From contig JAHBSH010000027.1 in the NCBI GenBank assembly GCA_019639215.1, positions 1-32,113 on the forward strand: a stretch of 32,113 nt of DNA, given 5' to 3'. The notes beneath the pieces are model-generated. The model made no database searches. It was not told where the DNA came from and saw nothing but the letters and a program-made list of their open reading frames with translations. Each line of letters begins with the position of its first letter. Positions within the stretch are counted from its first letter, which is position 1. Below, in pieces: positions 24,452 to 32,113 of the stretch. The translations under genes and the position numbers were made by a program. The DNA is from Acidobacteriota bacterium. Lineage in GTDB: Bacteria > Acidobacteriota > Blastocatellia > Pyrinomonadales > Pyrinomonadaceae.

Positions 24452-25123
24452 ATGGACAGGCAGGGCATTAGCCAAGATCCGGCATCAGCATTCGGGGCAA
24501 TGGATCGGATGTACCGGTTTCAGCGCTATTTTTATGATGCGACGCGAAAATTCTATCTGCTCGGGCGTGACAGACTGCTTGAGGAGATACAGGTGTTTCC
24601 GGGACAGAATGTGTTAGAAGCAGGGTGCGGAACAGGCAGAAATTTGATGATACTCGCCGGAAGGCACAGCGATGCACAATTTTTTGGGCTCGATGCATCG
24701 TCCGTAATGCTTGAGACGGCTGAGACAAAGGCGGCTGCTAAAAAGCTGGGGAATATATCATTCAAAGTTGCTCTTGCCGATGATTTTTCTTACCGCGAAA
24801 CCTTTGGGCTGGCTGAACCGTTCGACATCATTTATTTTTCTTACTCGATCTCTATGATACCGCCGTGGCGTGAATCCATAGAGAATGCCCTGAAAAACCT
24901 AAGGCCAGGCGGATTGCTCTACATAGTTGATTTTTACGATCAAAAAGGTTTGCCGATATGGTTCCGATGGCTGCTCAAGCGATGGCTCCATCTTTTCAAG
25001 GTTGAATATCCTGAAATGCTTCTCCCTTATTTAGAGCAATTAGGTTCACAGTGTGCCGGTCATATTGAGATCACTCCTCTCTATGGACGCTATTGCCTAA
25101 TGGTTAAGCTCGTCAAGAATTAG
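24452..25123 (+). CDS. btaB: BtaB-like SAM-dependent N-methyltransferase
   Basis: This gene starts nine bases after btaA. The 223-residue class I methyltransferase has motif I VLEAGCGTGRNL (about residues 54-65), an acidic post-motif FFGLDASSVML, motif IV around DIIYFSYSISMIPPW, and LRPGGLLYIVDFYD. BtaB methylates the amino group of diacylglyceryl-homoserine three times to yield the betaine lipid DGTS. The size matches Rhodobacter BtaB (about 210 residues). Specific assignment rests on the pairing with btaA; on sequence alone it is a ubiE/COQ5-like methyltransferase. No terminator is obvious behind it. Confidence 0.82.
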   Translation: MDRQGISQDPASAFGAMDRMYRFQRYFYDATRKFYLLGRDRLLEEIQVFPGQNVLEAGCGTGRNLMILAGRHSDAQFFGLDASSVMLETAETKAAAKKLGNISFKVALADDFSYRETFGLAEPFDIIYFSYSISMIPPWRESIENALKNLRPGGLLYIVDFYDQKGLPIWFRWLLKRWLHLFKVEYPEMLLPYLEQLGSQCAGHIEITPLYGRYCLMVKLVKN

Positions 25124-25203
25124 TTATTTATCCCTCCTAGTAGTTCCTCTCTTCGTTCAATCTGACCGAATACTTTGCTCAAACTGATGTAATTGGAAAG
25201 GTG

Positions 25204-25219
25204 TGCCAACGCGTTGGCA
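25204..25219. promoter_or_regulatory. Perfect 16-bp palindrome, candidate operator
   Basis: TGCCAACGCGTTGGCA is a perfect palindrome in the 242-base gap between btaB and the subtilase. A related dyad with the same half-site, TGGCA-N7-TGCCA, lies at 25301-25317, about 50 bases before the start codon. Two sites sharing TGGCA upstream of one gene suggest a dimeric regulator. The promoter itself is not clear. Confidence 0.45.
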
Positions 25220-25365
25220 TTGAGTGAGCCTATTACAAAACATCAATTTCGGCCTGTAAATACGGTCTTCTATGCTTTTCATCGTCTGTTACGACAGTAG
25301 TGGCATTTCATTTGCCATAAGTTGTGCCGGAGATGTCGAACATTTTTATTCAAGGAATGAGATCA

Positions 25366-27960
25366 ATGAAGAAATCAGCTTTAAGAAATAACCCTCTCAC
25401 TACATATTTCTTGACGGCATTTTTGCTCTTTACGCTAGTTTTACCGCTTACAGCGTTGGGACAATTGCCCGTTCAACGGAGCAGTGCTTTACCTGAGCAC
25501 GCTTCGATGGCGGATGAAACCACTTTGCCGCGTTTTTTGGTTAAGGTAACACCTGATCTAAATGAAGAATATTCTGATCTGGCTGTCGCTCACGCTGAGA
25601 AAGTCTCAAAGATGTTGACTGAGCGCAGCGGTAAAAGCCCAGTGCTTGTAGGAGCTGAATCAGGACAGATAGCCCCGATCATCGAACAGGTATCAGGCCA
25701 ACTTGCTCTCTCACGTTCTGGCAGAAGTATTTACACCATAGACTGGCGTGCCTTAGCCGAAGCGAACGCAAAAGGTCTCGACCTAGCAGCGACACTGGAC
25801 GAGATACTGAGTTTTATCAGTGATCCACAGGGAAGGAGAATACTTTTTGTTGACGATATCAGGAGCTTTTACTCTCGAGAACCACGTTTTGGCTCGATGG
25901 TGTCTGACAAGATGCGGACGGCTATCGCTGCGAACAATACCAGGATCATCAGTTATGCCACAAAAGAGCAGTTTGTTGCACAGGTCAATTTTGACCGCGT
26001 AATAGGTGCAAAACTTGCTCGCTTTGATCTGGTCGAGACTGATGCTGATCCATTTGTCGGCGAAAAGATCTCTCCGGACCTTAAAGCTATCATCGACGGA
26101 AAAGATCCTGATGAGATGGTTACCGTGATACTCCAGGCAGATGATGTTAAGGACGCTCAACTTCGCAGCATTCTAGCCCAACATGGAGTTGAGGTGAAAA
26201 GCACATCGGAAGAACTGAAGATGCTTACGCTACGTCTTCCTGCACGTACAGCAGCTTTGATCGCCGATGCTAGAGGTTCACGACATATCTCGCTTGATCG
26301 CGATGTTAAATTTCTCGGACATATAGATACTACTACAGGAGCCTCGCTGGTTCGCGGAAACGAAGGCCTAAAAGTCGGGCTTTTGGGACTTAGAGTGGGC
26401 GGTTCCTCAACACTTCTTGACGGCAGCGGTATTGGTATCGCCGTTCTAGATTCAGGCATTCGTGAAGATCACAGAACTTTTGTGGGTACGAACGGCTCTA
26501 GCAGGGTTGTCCGTAGAATGAATTTTACAGGAAACGGAAGCCCAACAGCTGATAAACATGGGCATGGGACACACGTTGCATCATTGGCGGCGGGCGGTAC
26601 AGGACAGACCTTGAATGTTCTGGACGGGCTGTATGTCTCAAATTATTCCGGTGTTGCACCTAATGCGAACGTAATAAATATTCGCGTTCTGGATGACAAC
26701 GGCGTAGGAACGGTCTCAGGGCTGATCAATGCTCTTAACTGGATCTACACGAACCGTGCAGCAAATAATATTCGCGTCGTAAACCTGAGTCTCGGAGCTC
26801 CGGCGGTTGAGACGTGGCGTAATGATCCGTTATGCCGAGCTGTCAGAAGACTGACGGCAGCCGGAATAGTTGTGGTTGCAGCAGCGGGTAATAACGGCAA
26901 GACCGCATCAGGGCAGAAGATATACGGAGCGATCCATTCCCCCGGAAACGATCCGTCGGTAATAACCGTAGGAGCCTCAAATACATTCGGCACCGATCGC
27001 AGGGACGATGACGGCGTCACGACTTTCAGTTCACGCGGCCCGACGCGCTCATTCTGGACGGATAACTCCGGTGTGAAGCGATACGATCATCTTATAAAGC
27101 CGGACATCGTTGCTCCGGGCAATTGGCTGATCGGAGCTCAGGCGGAAGGCAATCAGTTAATTCTGAATGCAAATCTCCTGTTAGTACAGGCAACTCTGCA
27201 GGCCGACAACAAACGCAAGATGATGTATCTGAGCGGTACGTCAATGTCCACACCTATCGTAAGCGGTACGGTTGCCCTGCTGCTCCAGGCAAATCCGAAA
27301 CTGACGCCGAACATGGTGAAGATGATCCTTCAATACACGGCACAGCCACTTGCGGGATTTAACATGCTGGAACAGGGAGCCGGCCAGTTAAATGTGGAAG
27401 GAGCTGTCCGTCTTGCGAAGTCGTTCAAGCAGAATTTGCCAACACCGACGCCACACGGCACATCACTGCAAACCGGCAATTCGCTCCCCACACATTTTTC
27501 GACCATTGGCGGCACTCGCTTTCAATGGGCAGGCGGAATGATGCTTGGCCACGGAGTAGTGACAGGAACCGAATGGATAACCCGTTATCAGGGGATCTAT
27601 AATAACGGCCTTCTTGTCAGTGACGGTCTGCTCGTCAGCGACGGTCTTCTTGTCAGTGACGGTCTTCTTGTCAGCGACGGACTTATTGTCAGCGATGGTC
27701 TGATCGTCAGCGACGGGACCGTGTTGCAGGGAAATTCTAGTCCATCCGGCTATCAACGCCTTACAAACGGTGCTCAATTCGCACCGCCGGGTTGGCTGTT
27801 GTCGAATAACTTTGCCATGCCGGACAACACTCTAATGGCAGACGGTTTGCTTGTCAGCGATGGTTTGCTGGTGAGTGACGGCCTTCTTGTCAGCGATAGT
27901 ACAGGCCTGAGAAATCTTGAGGTCTTGGTAAACGGTGATCCAACCTCAAGGATGTATTAG
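25366..27960 (+). CDS. Secreted S8 subtilase with ClpA/B-like pseudo-AAA+ domain and GLLVSD repeats
   Basis: I prefer the ATG at 25366: AAGGA lies nine bases upstream, and a clean signal peptide follows (TTYFLTAFLLFTLVLPLTALGQ). The frame is also open from GTG 25324. Of 864 residues, about 54-226 align by eye with the first AAA+ module of ClpA/ClpB: SPVLVG-AESGQIA at 96-103 where GEPGVGKT is expected, and ILFVDDIRSF (D163, D164) in the Walker B place. RIISYATKEQF matches the sensor-1 strand, and the run before FDLVE matches the arginine-finger helix. The Walker lysine is replaced by isoleucine, so ATP use is unlikely. An I9-like propeptide stretch follows (about 235-330). The subtilase domain is complete: D362 (VLDSGI), H400 (GHGTHVAS), N509 (AAGNNG) and S626 (SGTSMSTP). 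The C-terminus carries nine GLLVSD-type hexapeptides in two blocks. Confidence 0.93.
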   Translation: MKKSALRNNPLTTYFLTAFLLFTLVLPLTALGQLPVQRSSALPEHASMADETTLPRFLVKVTPDLNEEYSDLAVAHAEKVSKMLTERSGKSPVLVGAESGQIAPIIEQVSGQLALSRSGRSIYTIDWRALAEANAKGLDLAATLDEILSFISDPQGRRILFVDDIRSFYSREPRFGSMVSDKMRTAIAANNTRIISYATKEQFVAQVNFDRVIGAKLARFDLVETDADPFVGEKISPDLKAIIDGKDPDEMVTVILQADDVKDAQLRSILAQHGVEVKSTSEELKMLTLRLPARTAALIADARGSRHISLDRDVKFLGHIDTTTGASLVRGNEGLKVGLLGLRVGGSSTLLDGSGIGIAVLDSGIREDHRTFVGTNGSSRVVRRMNFTGNGSPTADKHGHGTHVASLAAGGTGQTLNVLDGLYVSNYSGVAPNANVINIRVLDDNGVGTVSGLINALNWIYTNRAANNIRVVNLSLGAPAVETWRNDPLCRAVRRLTAAGIVVVAAAGNNGKTASGQKIYGAIHSPGNDPSVITVGASNTFGTDRRDDDGVTTFSSRGPTRSFWTDNSGVKRYDHLIKPDIVAPGNWLIGAQAEGNQLILNANLLLVQATLQADNKRKMMYLSGTSMSTPIVSGTVALLLQANPKLTPNMVKMILQYTAQPLAGFNMLEQGAGQLNVEGAVRLAKSFKQNLPTPTPHGTSLQTGNSLPTHFSTIGGTRFQWAGGMMLGHGVVTGTEWITRYQGIYNNGLLVSDGLLVSDGLLVSDGLLVSDGLIVSDGLIVSDGTVLQGNSSPSGYQRLTNGAQFAPPGWLLSNNFAMPDNTLMADGLLVSDGLLVSDGLLVSDSTGLRNLEVLVNGDPTSRMY
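27607..27714 (+). repeat. Six tandem 18-bp units encoding GLLVSD / GLIVSD
   Basis: Block 1 of the subtilase C-terminal repeats. Four units read GLLVSD and two GLIVSD. Third codon positions differ between units (for example GGC/GGT/GGA, CTT/CTG, AGT/AGC), so the peptide is kept while the DNA drifts. Confidence 0.95.
27844..27897 (+). repeat. Three tandem 18-bp units encoding GLLVSD
   Basis: Block 2, separated from block 1 by about 43 residues. A degenerate unit (TLMAD) stands just before it. Codons differ from block 1 (TTG and GTG used), so it is not a fresh duplication. Confidence 0.95.
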
Positions 27961-27995
27961 AAGATAAGTTGACCCCGGTTTTCCCCCAAAGCCGG

Positions 27996-28036
27996 AAAAG
28001 GCAAGGTGGTCAATGACACACCATCTTGCCTTTTTT
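27996..28036 (+). terminator. Strong Rho-independent terminator of the subtilase gene
   Basis: A 14-bp stem with one G-U pair: AAAAGGCAAGGTGG (27996-28009), 11-base loop, CCATCTTGCCTTTT (28021-28034), then more T. It starts 36 bases after the stop codon. Confidence 0.85.
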
Positions 28037-28092
28037 GACCACATATCGTGAGGCAATTACTAAAATAATATCTCTGTTGGTAAAAAAAAAGT

Positions 28093-28122
28093 TTGGCTGG
28101 AAGACACAGGTTGAATTATAAT
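28093..28122 (+). promoter_or_regulatory. Likely promoter of the GGDEF-EAL gene
   Basis: TTGGCT, 18-base spacer, perfect TATAAT (28117-28122). The leader would be about 85 bases. I looked for a c-di-GMP riboswitch in it and did not find the conserved core. Confidence 0.5.
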
Positions 28123-28213
28123 TTATGTCAGCGATCTTTTTAGGTCGTCCCCAGTCTAAATAAACCTCACCTAAGCAAGTCTGGCCCACACCTGACAGTC
28201 ACTCTACAGACAG

Positions 28214-30451
28214 ATGGAGCCATCCAAGAACAACAACTCAAGAGAACCGTATATAAATCTCTTTTTTGCGATATTGATACCGCTTGGGCTTTTTGCCGTT
28301 TATTCTGCGATCAAAGGTCTGAGGCTGGAAACCCCGCAGCCGGGTTTGGTCATTCTTTTTATCGTAACTGTATTTTTTGGTTCTATACTCAGGTTCCAAC
28401 TGCCGCGAACAAAGATCCACCTGACAATTTCTGATGCCCTGATCTTTCTTTCACTTCTCCTCTACGGCGGATCTGTAGCCATAATCCTGGGAACTCTTGA
28501 AGCAGCCTTTACTGCAATGATGCTTCGCCGACAGGGTGTTAGGATGTCATGGAAGACAGTTTCGATAAATGTCCTTATTGCTACGATCTCAGTTTTTGCG
28601 TCATCCTCTGCCGTTGTTGCGGTGTTTGGCCCTCCGGAGCTTCTAATGGCGGAAGCATCAACCTCGCAGCTGATAATGATCCTGTCGGTGATGGCTTTCT
28701 CTCAGTTCGCGGTTAATTCCGTACTTGTGTCGGGTTGGGTCTCAATAAAGAGTTCTGAGACACTATGGCGTGTCTGGAATGAATACTGCTTCAACGCCCT
28801 TGTGATGTTCCTTTGTGGAGCTCTGATGGCCGGATTGGCCACAAAGGCCTTGTATCAAATGGACTATTATATGTTCATTGCGGTCGCGGTCTTTTTCGGT
28901 CTGGTCTATCTGACATACAACCGTTATGTTGAGGATGTCAAAAGCACTGCAGCCGAGGCGCAGGAAGCTGAGAGGAAAAGAGCGGAAGACGCGGAGCAAC
29001 ATGTTCGTGAACTTGAGCATTATGTTCACGAACTTCAGAAATCGACCGAAGCACTTCGTGAGAGCCGCGAAAAGTTTCGCCACGCGGCATATCATGACCA
29101 CCTGACTGATCTGCCGAACAGGGCTCATTTCATAGAGAGAATAACTGAGCTTATCGAGAAGCGCTCAAAGGAAGACCTTCATCGTTTTGCGGTGATGTTC
29201 CTCGACCTTGACCGTTTCAAAACACTCAACGAAAGCTTGGGACATTCGGTTGGCGACCGTTTGATAACACACGTAGCTGCTCGTTTGTCCAACATAATCA
29301 CCCACAAGGGTTTGGTCGGACGTTTTGGCGGCGATGAGTTTGCCATTCTCCTTAACGGTGTTGATGGAGAGATCGAAACGCTCAAGCTGGCGGAAAGGGT
29401 TCGCCGACAAATAGCTGAACCGTTTTCAGTGGACGGCAGACAGCTGTTCACAAACGCAAGTATCGGCATAGCTTTTGGCGATAAAAGATACGTAACGGCC
29501 GAAGAGCTTCTGCGTGATGCTGATATAGCGATGTACAATGCAAAAACATCCCTTTCAGGCATCACTGTTTTTGACCCCAACATGCACACCAGAGCAGTGC
29601 AGCTGCTTGAATTGGAAACAGACCTGCGTGTTGCTGTAAAGCGTAAGCAATTTGAGTTATTTTATCAGCCGATCGTCACGCTTAGCGATGGAAGTATAAA
29701 AGGTTTTGAAGCTCTTGCCCGCTGGCCGCATCCTTCTCGAGGACTTATCTCTCCAGCCGATTTCATACCTTTGGCTGAAACAACCGGACTTATCGTGCCG
29801 ATAACCCGCCAACTGCTGCGCGATGCCTGTATGCAGGTCAAGAAATGGCAGGAAATGACGAATGAGCCTTTCGAGGTAAGCGTGAATCTATCCGGAAAAC
29901 ATTTTGAACATCCAAACCTGGTAGAGCAGGTGAAAGAGGTGGTTGAGCAGACAAAGATAAAACCCAGTTCGCTAAAGCTGGAGATAACCGAAAGCGCCGT
30001 CATGGACAATGCTGAAAATGCAATATCAACGCTAAAACAGATCCGCGAGACCGGCATTCGCGTCAGCATAGATGATTTTGGCACAGGATATTCAAGCCTC
30101 AGTTACCTGCACAGATTTCCGATAGATACTCTAAAGATCGACCGCTCTTTCGTGAACACGATGGAAGAGGGAAGTGAGAACGGCGAGATCGTCCGCATTA
30201 TACTTGCTCTCGCCCGTGCGTTGAAACTGGATGTGATCGCCGAAGGAATTGAATCCATCCACGAGTTTCATCAGCTTCGCATTCTCGGCTGTGAATACGG
30301 CCAGGGATATATGTTCTCGCGTCCGCTGCAGGCAAAGGACATCGAACGGATGATACTCGGTGACCTGCCGTGGCGAAACGCCCTTGCAGAGGCCGATTTT
30401 GGTATGGTGTCACACGGTACCGCTCTTACACAGGTAAAGTGGACGCAGTAG
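28214..30451 (+). CDS. Membrane GGDEF-EAL c-di-GMP enzyme
   Basis: The 745-residue protein would make and/or break cyclic di-GMP. Residues of about 15-235 form six to seven hydrophobic helices (for example LFFAILIPLGLFAVYSA and MFIAVAVFFGLVYLTYN), likely a membrane sensor. A coiled coil follows (about 240-285, rich in Glu/Ala/Arg with a repeated HVRELEHYVHELQ). The GGDEF domain has an intact GGDEF at 372-376, preceded by DLDRFKTLNESLGH. No RxxD inhibitory site stands before it. The EAL domain has E499 in FEALARW, the ITESAVM motif, and DDFGTGYSSLSYL with D620/D621, so it is probably active. The membrane part does not match MHYT or MASE1 motifs that I know. The stop lies only two bases from the stop of gatA, which converges on it. 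Confidence 0.94.
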   Translation: MEPSKNNNSREPYINLFFAILIPLGLFAVYSAIKGLRLETPQPGLVILFIVTVFFGSILRFQLPRTKIHLTISDALIFLSLLLYGGSVAIILGTLEAAFTAMMLRRQGVRMSWKTVSINVLIATISVFASSSAVVAVFGPPELLMAEASTSQLIMILSVMAFSQFAVNSVLVSGWVSIKSSETLWRVWNEYCFNALVMFLCGALMAGLATKALYQMDYYMFIAVAVFFGLVYLTYNRYVEDVKSTAAEAQEAERKRAEDAEQHVRELEHYVHELQKSTEALRESREKFRHAAYHDHLTDLPNRAHFIERITELIEKRSKEDLHRFAVMFLDLDRFKTLNESLGHSVGDRLITHVAARLSNIITHKGLVGRFGGDEFAILLNGVDGEIETLKLAERVRRQIAEPFSVDGRQLFTNASIGIAFGDKRYVTAEELLRDADIAMYNAKTSLSGITVFDPNMHTRAVQLLELETDLRVAVKRKQFELFYQPIVTLSDGSIKGFEALARWPHPSRGLISPADFIPLAETTGLIVPITRQLLRDACMQVKKWQEMTNEPFEVSVNLSGKHFEHPNLVEQVKEVVEQTKIKPSSLKLEITESAVMDNAENAISTLKQIRETGIRVSIDDFGTGYSSLSYLHRFPIDTLKIDRSFVNTMEEGSENGEIVRIILALARALKLDVIAEGIESIHEFHQLRILGCEYGQGYMFSRPLQAKDIERMILGDLPWRNALAEADFGMVSHGTALTQVKWTQ

Positions 30452-30453
30452 TA

Positions 30454-31848
30454 TCATTCCGCAAAGATCGCCGGTTTTTCCTCGAGAGGAACAACCTTTT
30501 CGACAGTATCCGCCAAATTCAAAAGAGTTCCTTCTGACCAAAAATCCCCGATGAATTGCAGGCCGATCGGTAGGCGATCAGATGAAAGCCCGCACGGAAC
30601 GCTGATCGCAGGGACGCCTGCCAGATTCGCCGAAACCGTGTAGATGTCGCTCAGGTACATTGCCAAAGGATCGTCAGATCTTTCGCCGATGCGGAACGCC
30701 GTTGTCGGAGAAGTAGGGGTAACGATGGCGTCGCACGTTGCCAGAGCCTTCTGATAATCTTGTTTCACGAGCGATCGTACCTTCTGTGCTTTTGAATAAT
30801 AGGCATCGTAATATCCGCTTGATAAAACATAGGTTCCCAGCATGATGCGGCGCTTTACCTCCGCCCCAAAACCTTCTTCACGTGTCTTAAAATACATCTG
30901 CCGAAGGCCCTCAGCCTCCTCTGCACGAAAGCCGTAACGCACGCCGTCATATCTTGCAAGATTCGAAGATGCTTCGGCTGTAGCGATGATGTAATAGACC
31001 GCAATGCCGTAACGGGCATTCGGGAGTTCGACATCAACTATTTCGGCTCCCAGTTCTTTAAGGCGGTCGATGGTTCCCTCGACGGCATGACGGACATCAT
31101 CGTCAAGGCCGTCTGCAAAAAGAGAACGTGGAACACCGAGGGTCTTGCCCTTGATATCGTTATTTAGAGCGGCTTCATAATCCGGCACGGGAACGTCCGC
31201 GGATGTCGCGTCGTGTTCGTCACGGCCCGCGACTACGGAAAGAACTTTGGCTGCGTCCTCAGATGTCTGTCCAAAGATGCCGATATTGTCTAAAGACGAT
31301 GCGAAAGCGACCAGCCCGTAACGCGAAATGCGTCCGTAGGTAGGTTTCAGGCCAACGATGCCGCAGAGAGATGCTGGCTGCCGTACCGATCCGCCTGTCT
31401 CCGAGCCGAGGGCCGCACGAACCACGCCTGAGGCGACCGCTACTGCCGAACCGCCCGAACTGCCGCCGGGAACACGCTCAATATCCCACGGATTTTTTAC
31501 GGTACCGAACGCAGAATTTTCATTAGACGAACCCATAGCGAATTCGTCCATGTTGGTCTTTCCGATGACAACTGCTCCTGCGGCATTGAGGCGTTCTATT
31601 GCAGTAGCATCATACTGCGCCCGGTAATTTTCCAGGATCCGCGAGGCGCAAGAGGTTCGCATTCCTTTTGTGCAGATATTGTCTTTTACGGCGATAGGGT
31701 AACCGTGAAGCGGTAATTGGCCCGGCGTTTTGGAAAGCACATCAAGACGCCCGGCCGCATGTTCACGTTCGACCGAGAGAAATGAATTAAGTGTTGGGTT
31801 CAGCCTTTCGGCATCGTCAAGCGATCTGTTTATTATTGAACTAACCAT
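30454..31848 (-). CDS. gatA: Glutamyl/aspartyl-tRNA amidotransferase subunit A
   Basis: GatA releases ammonia from glutamine for the GatCAB complex, which converts Glu-tRNA(Gln) or Asp-tRNA(Asn) to the correct amide. The amidase-signature triad is complete: K55 in VKDNI, S130 in GGSSGGSA (cis serine) and S154 in [11 protein letters not shown] (nucleophile). The spacing of 75 and 24 residues equals that of Staphylococcus aureus GatA (K79, S154, S178). The protein is therefore 24 residues shorter at the N-terminus. An in-frame TAA lies about nine codons before the ATG at 31848, with no usable start between, so the short form seems real unless there is a sequencing error. The 464 residues otherwise match the family. 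It starts 14 bases after the stop of the gene upstream. No gatC or gatB is visible here. Confidence 0.95.
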   Translation of the reverse strand: MVSSIINRSLDDAERLNPTLNSFLSVEREHAAGRLDVLSKTPGQLPLHGYPIAVKDNICTKGMRTSCASRILENYRAQYDATAIERLNAAGAVVIGKTNMDEFAMGSSNENSAFGTVKNPWDIERVPGGSSGGSAVAVASGVVRAALGSETGGSVRQPASLCGIVGLKPTYGRISRYGLVAFASSLDNIGIFGQTSEDAAKVLSVVAGRDEHDATSADVPVPDYEAALNNDIKGKTLGVPRSLFADGLDDDVRHAVEGTIDRLKELGAEIVDVELPNARYGIAVYYIIATAEASSNLARYDGVRYGFRAEEAEGLRQMYFKTREEGFGAEVKRRIMLGTYVLSSGYYDAYYSKAQKVRSLVKQDYQKALATCDAIVTPTSPTTAFRIGERSDDPLAMYLSDIYTVSANLAGVPAISVPCGLSSDRLPIGLQFIGDFWSEGTLLNLADTVEKVVPLEEKPAIFAE

Positions 31849-31862
31849 TTGTAAAAGAATCT

Positions 31863-32113
31863 TTAGTAAATAACCTTATCAACCAGCCATTCGTTGCCAA
31901 CTTTCTGCATTTCGACCGTTATTTGCTTCTGCGTGTCGCTTTCGTCAGTTCGCCAAAGCATAAGCACCTCGATAGCGACGCGGTCGGGCGAAAGGGTCTG
32001 GCAGCTTCCGGCTCGGAACGCCTTCGGGACGTTATCGTCACCGGTCGTAAAATAATCGCCCGTGCCGCCGCGCGACTGAAGCTCCGTTTTGAGTCTTTCG
32101 GTCAAATAACGCG
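31863..32113 (-). CDS. 3' end of an unknown gene upstream of gatA (partial)
   Basis: The frame is open to the window edge, so the true start is outside. About 83 codons are visible. The end, [38 protein letters not shown], has the look of a small NTF2-like or DUF3828-like fold in which a final strand reads 'W-x-V-D-x-V'. That is only a resemblance. It is in line with gatA (14-base gap), so it is probably in the same operon. Confidence 0.6.
   Translation of the reverse strand, partial: RYLTERLKTELQSRGGTGDYFTTGDDNVPKAFRAGSCQTLSPDRVAIEVLMLWRTDESDTQKQITVEMQKVGNEWLVDKVIY

Noticed and set aside
25324-25365. GTG start for the subtilase
   Set aside because: It would put a polar stretch before the signal peptide; the ATG at 25366 has AAGGA at good spacing.
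27463-27777. Minus-strand ORF with a repeated Lys-Lys-Thr-Val-Thr-Asp-like pattern
   Set aside because: It is the reverse reading of the GLLVSD repeat; the subtilase frame is the coding one.
27607-27897. Possible CRISPR-like array
   Set aside because: Units are 18 bp, contiguous without spacers, in frame, and diverge only at synonymous sites; they are coding repeats.
28123-28213. c-di-GMP riboswitch in the GGDEF-EAL leader
   Set aside because: The leader lacks the conserved GEMM core and tetraloop-receptor elements.

Overview
The window looks like a chromosomal segment of a Gram-negative-type bacterium, most likely an acidobacterium of the Blastocatellia/Pyrinomonas kind. This is an inference from the protein set: a secreted oligopeptidase B-like enzyme, a CBM9/DUF5916 outer-membrane barrel, DUF4097 proteins, exported proteins of unknown family, and a subtilase with tandem hexapeptides. 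No 16S gene or other decisive marker is present. There is no CRISPR array, tRNA, rRNA, phage or transposase.

Layout. (1) 1-4000, minus strand: the N-terminal 540 codons of secA, preceded by two envelope proteins of unknown function. (2) 4100-6290: a Ski2-type helicase cut off after its first RecA lobe, converging on an exported protein across a bidirectional terminator. (3) 6414-9314, minus strand: a 3-methyladenine-DNA glycosylase and a secreted S9 oligopeptidase. (4) 9315-9846: the only long stretch without an obvious gene. It holds a compact plus-strand transcription unit: near-consensus promoter, 16-bp palindrome at the predicted start, a 33-codon ORF and a strong terminator. A second, bidirectional terminator closes citrate synthase. 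(5) 9847-17061, minus strand: citrate synthase, a glycine-zipper/GY-repeat exported protein, the DUF5916 barrel and a double-DUF4097 protein. (6) 17290-25123, plus strand: a seven-gene run of PHP phosphoesterase, GT4 glycosyltransferase, membrane protein, GT4 glycosyltransferase, MacB/FtsX-type permease, BtaA and BtaB. (7) 25366-30451, plus strand: a secreted subtilase, then a membrane GGDEF-EAL protein. (8) 30454-32113, minus strand: gatA and the 3' end of an unknown gene.

How the genes fit together. The plus-strand run in region 6 reads as a membrane-lipid module. BtaA and BtaB would build a phosphorus-free betaine lipid from diacylglycerol and S-adenosylmethionine, and the two GT4 enzymes are candidates for glycolipid synthesis. 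I saw no Pho box, so phosphate control is only a guess.

The most unusual item is the subtilase at 25366-27960. Between its signal peptide and its protease domain lies a segment that aligns by eye, in order, with the first AAA+ module of ClpA/ClpB. Its Walker A lysine is gone, and the protein ends in two blocks of GLLVSD repeats. An exported pseudo-AAA+ domain fused to a protease is the best candidate here for an undescribed system. The second is the small promoter-palindrome-ORF-terminator unit at 9493-9740.
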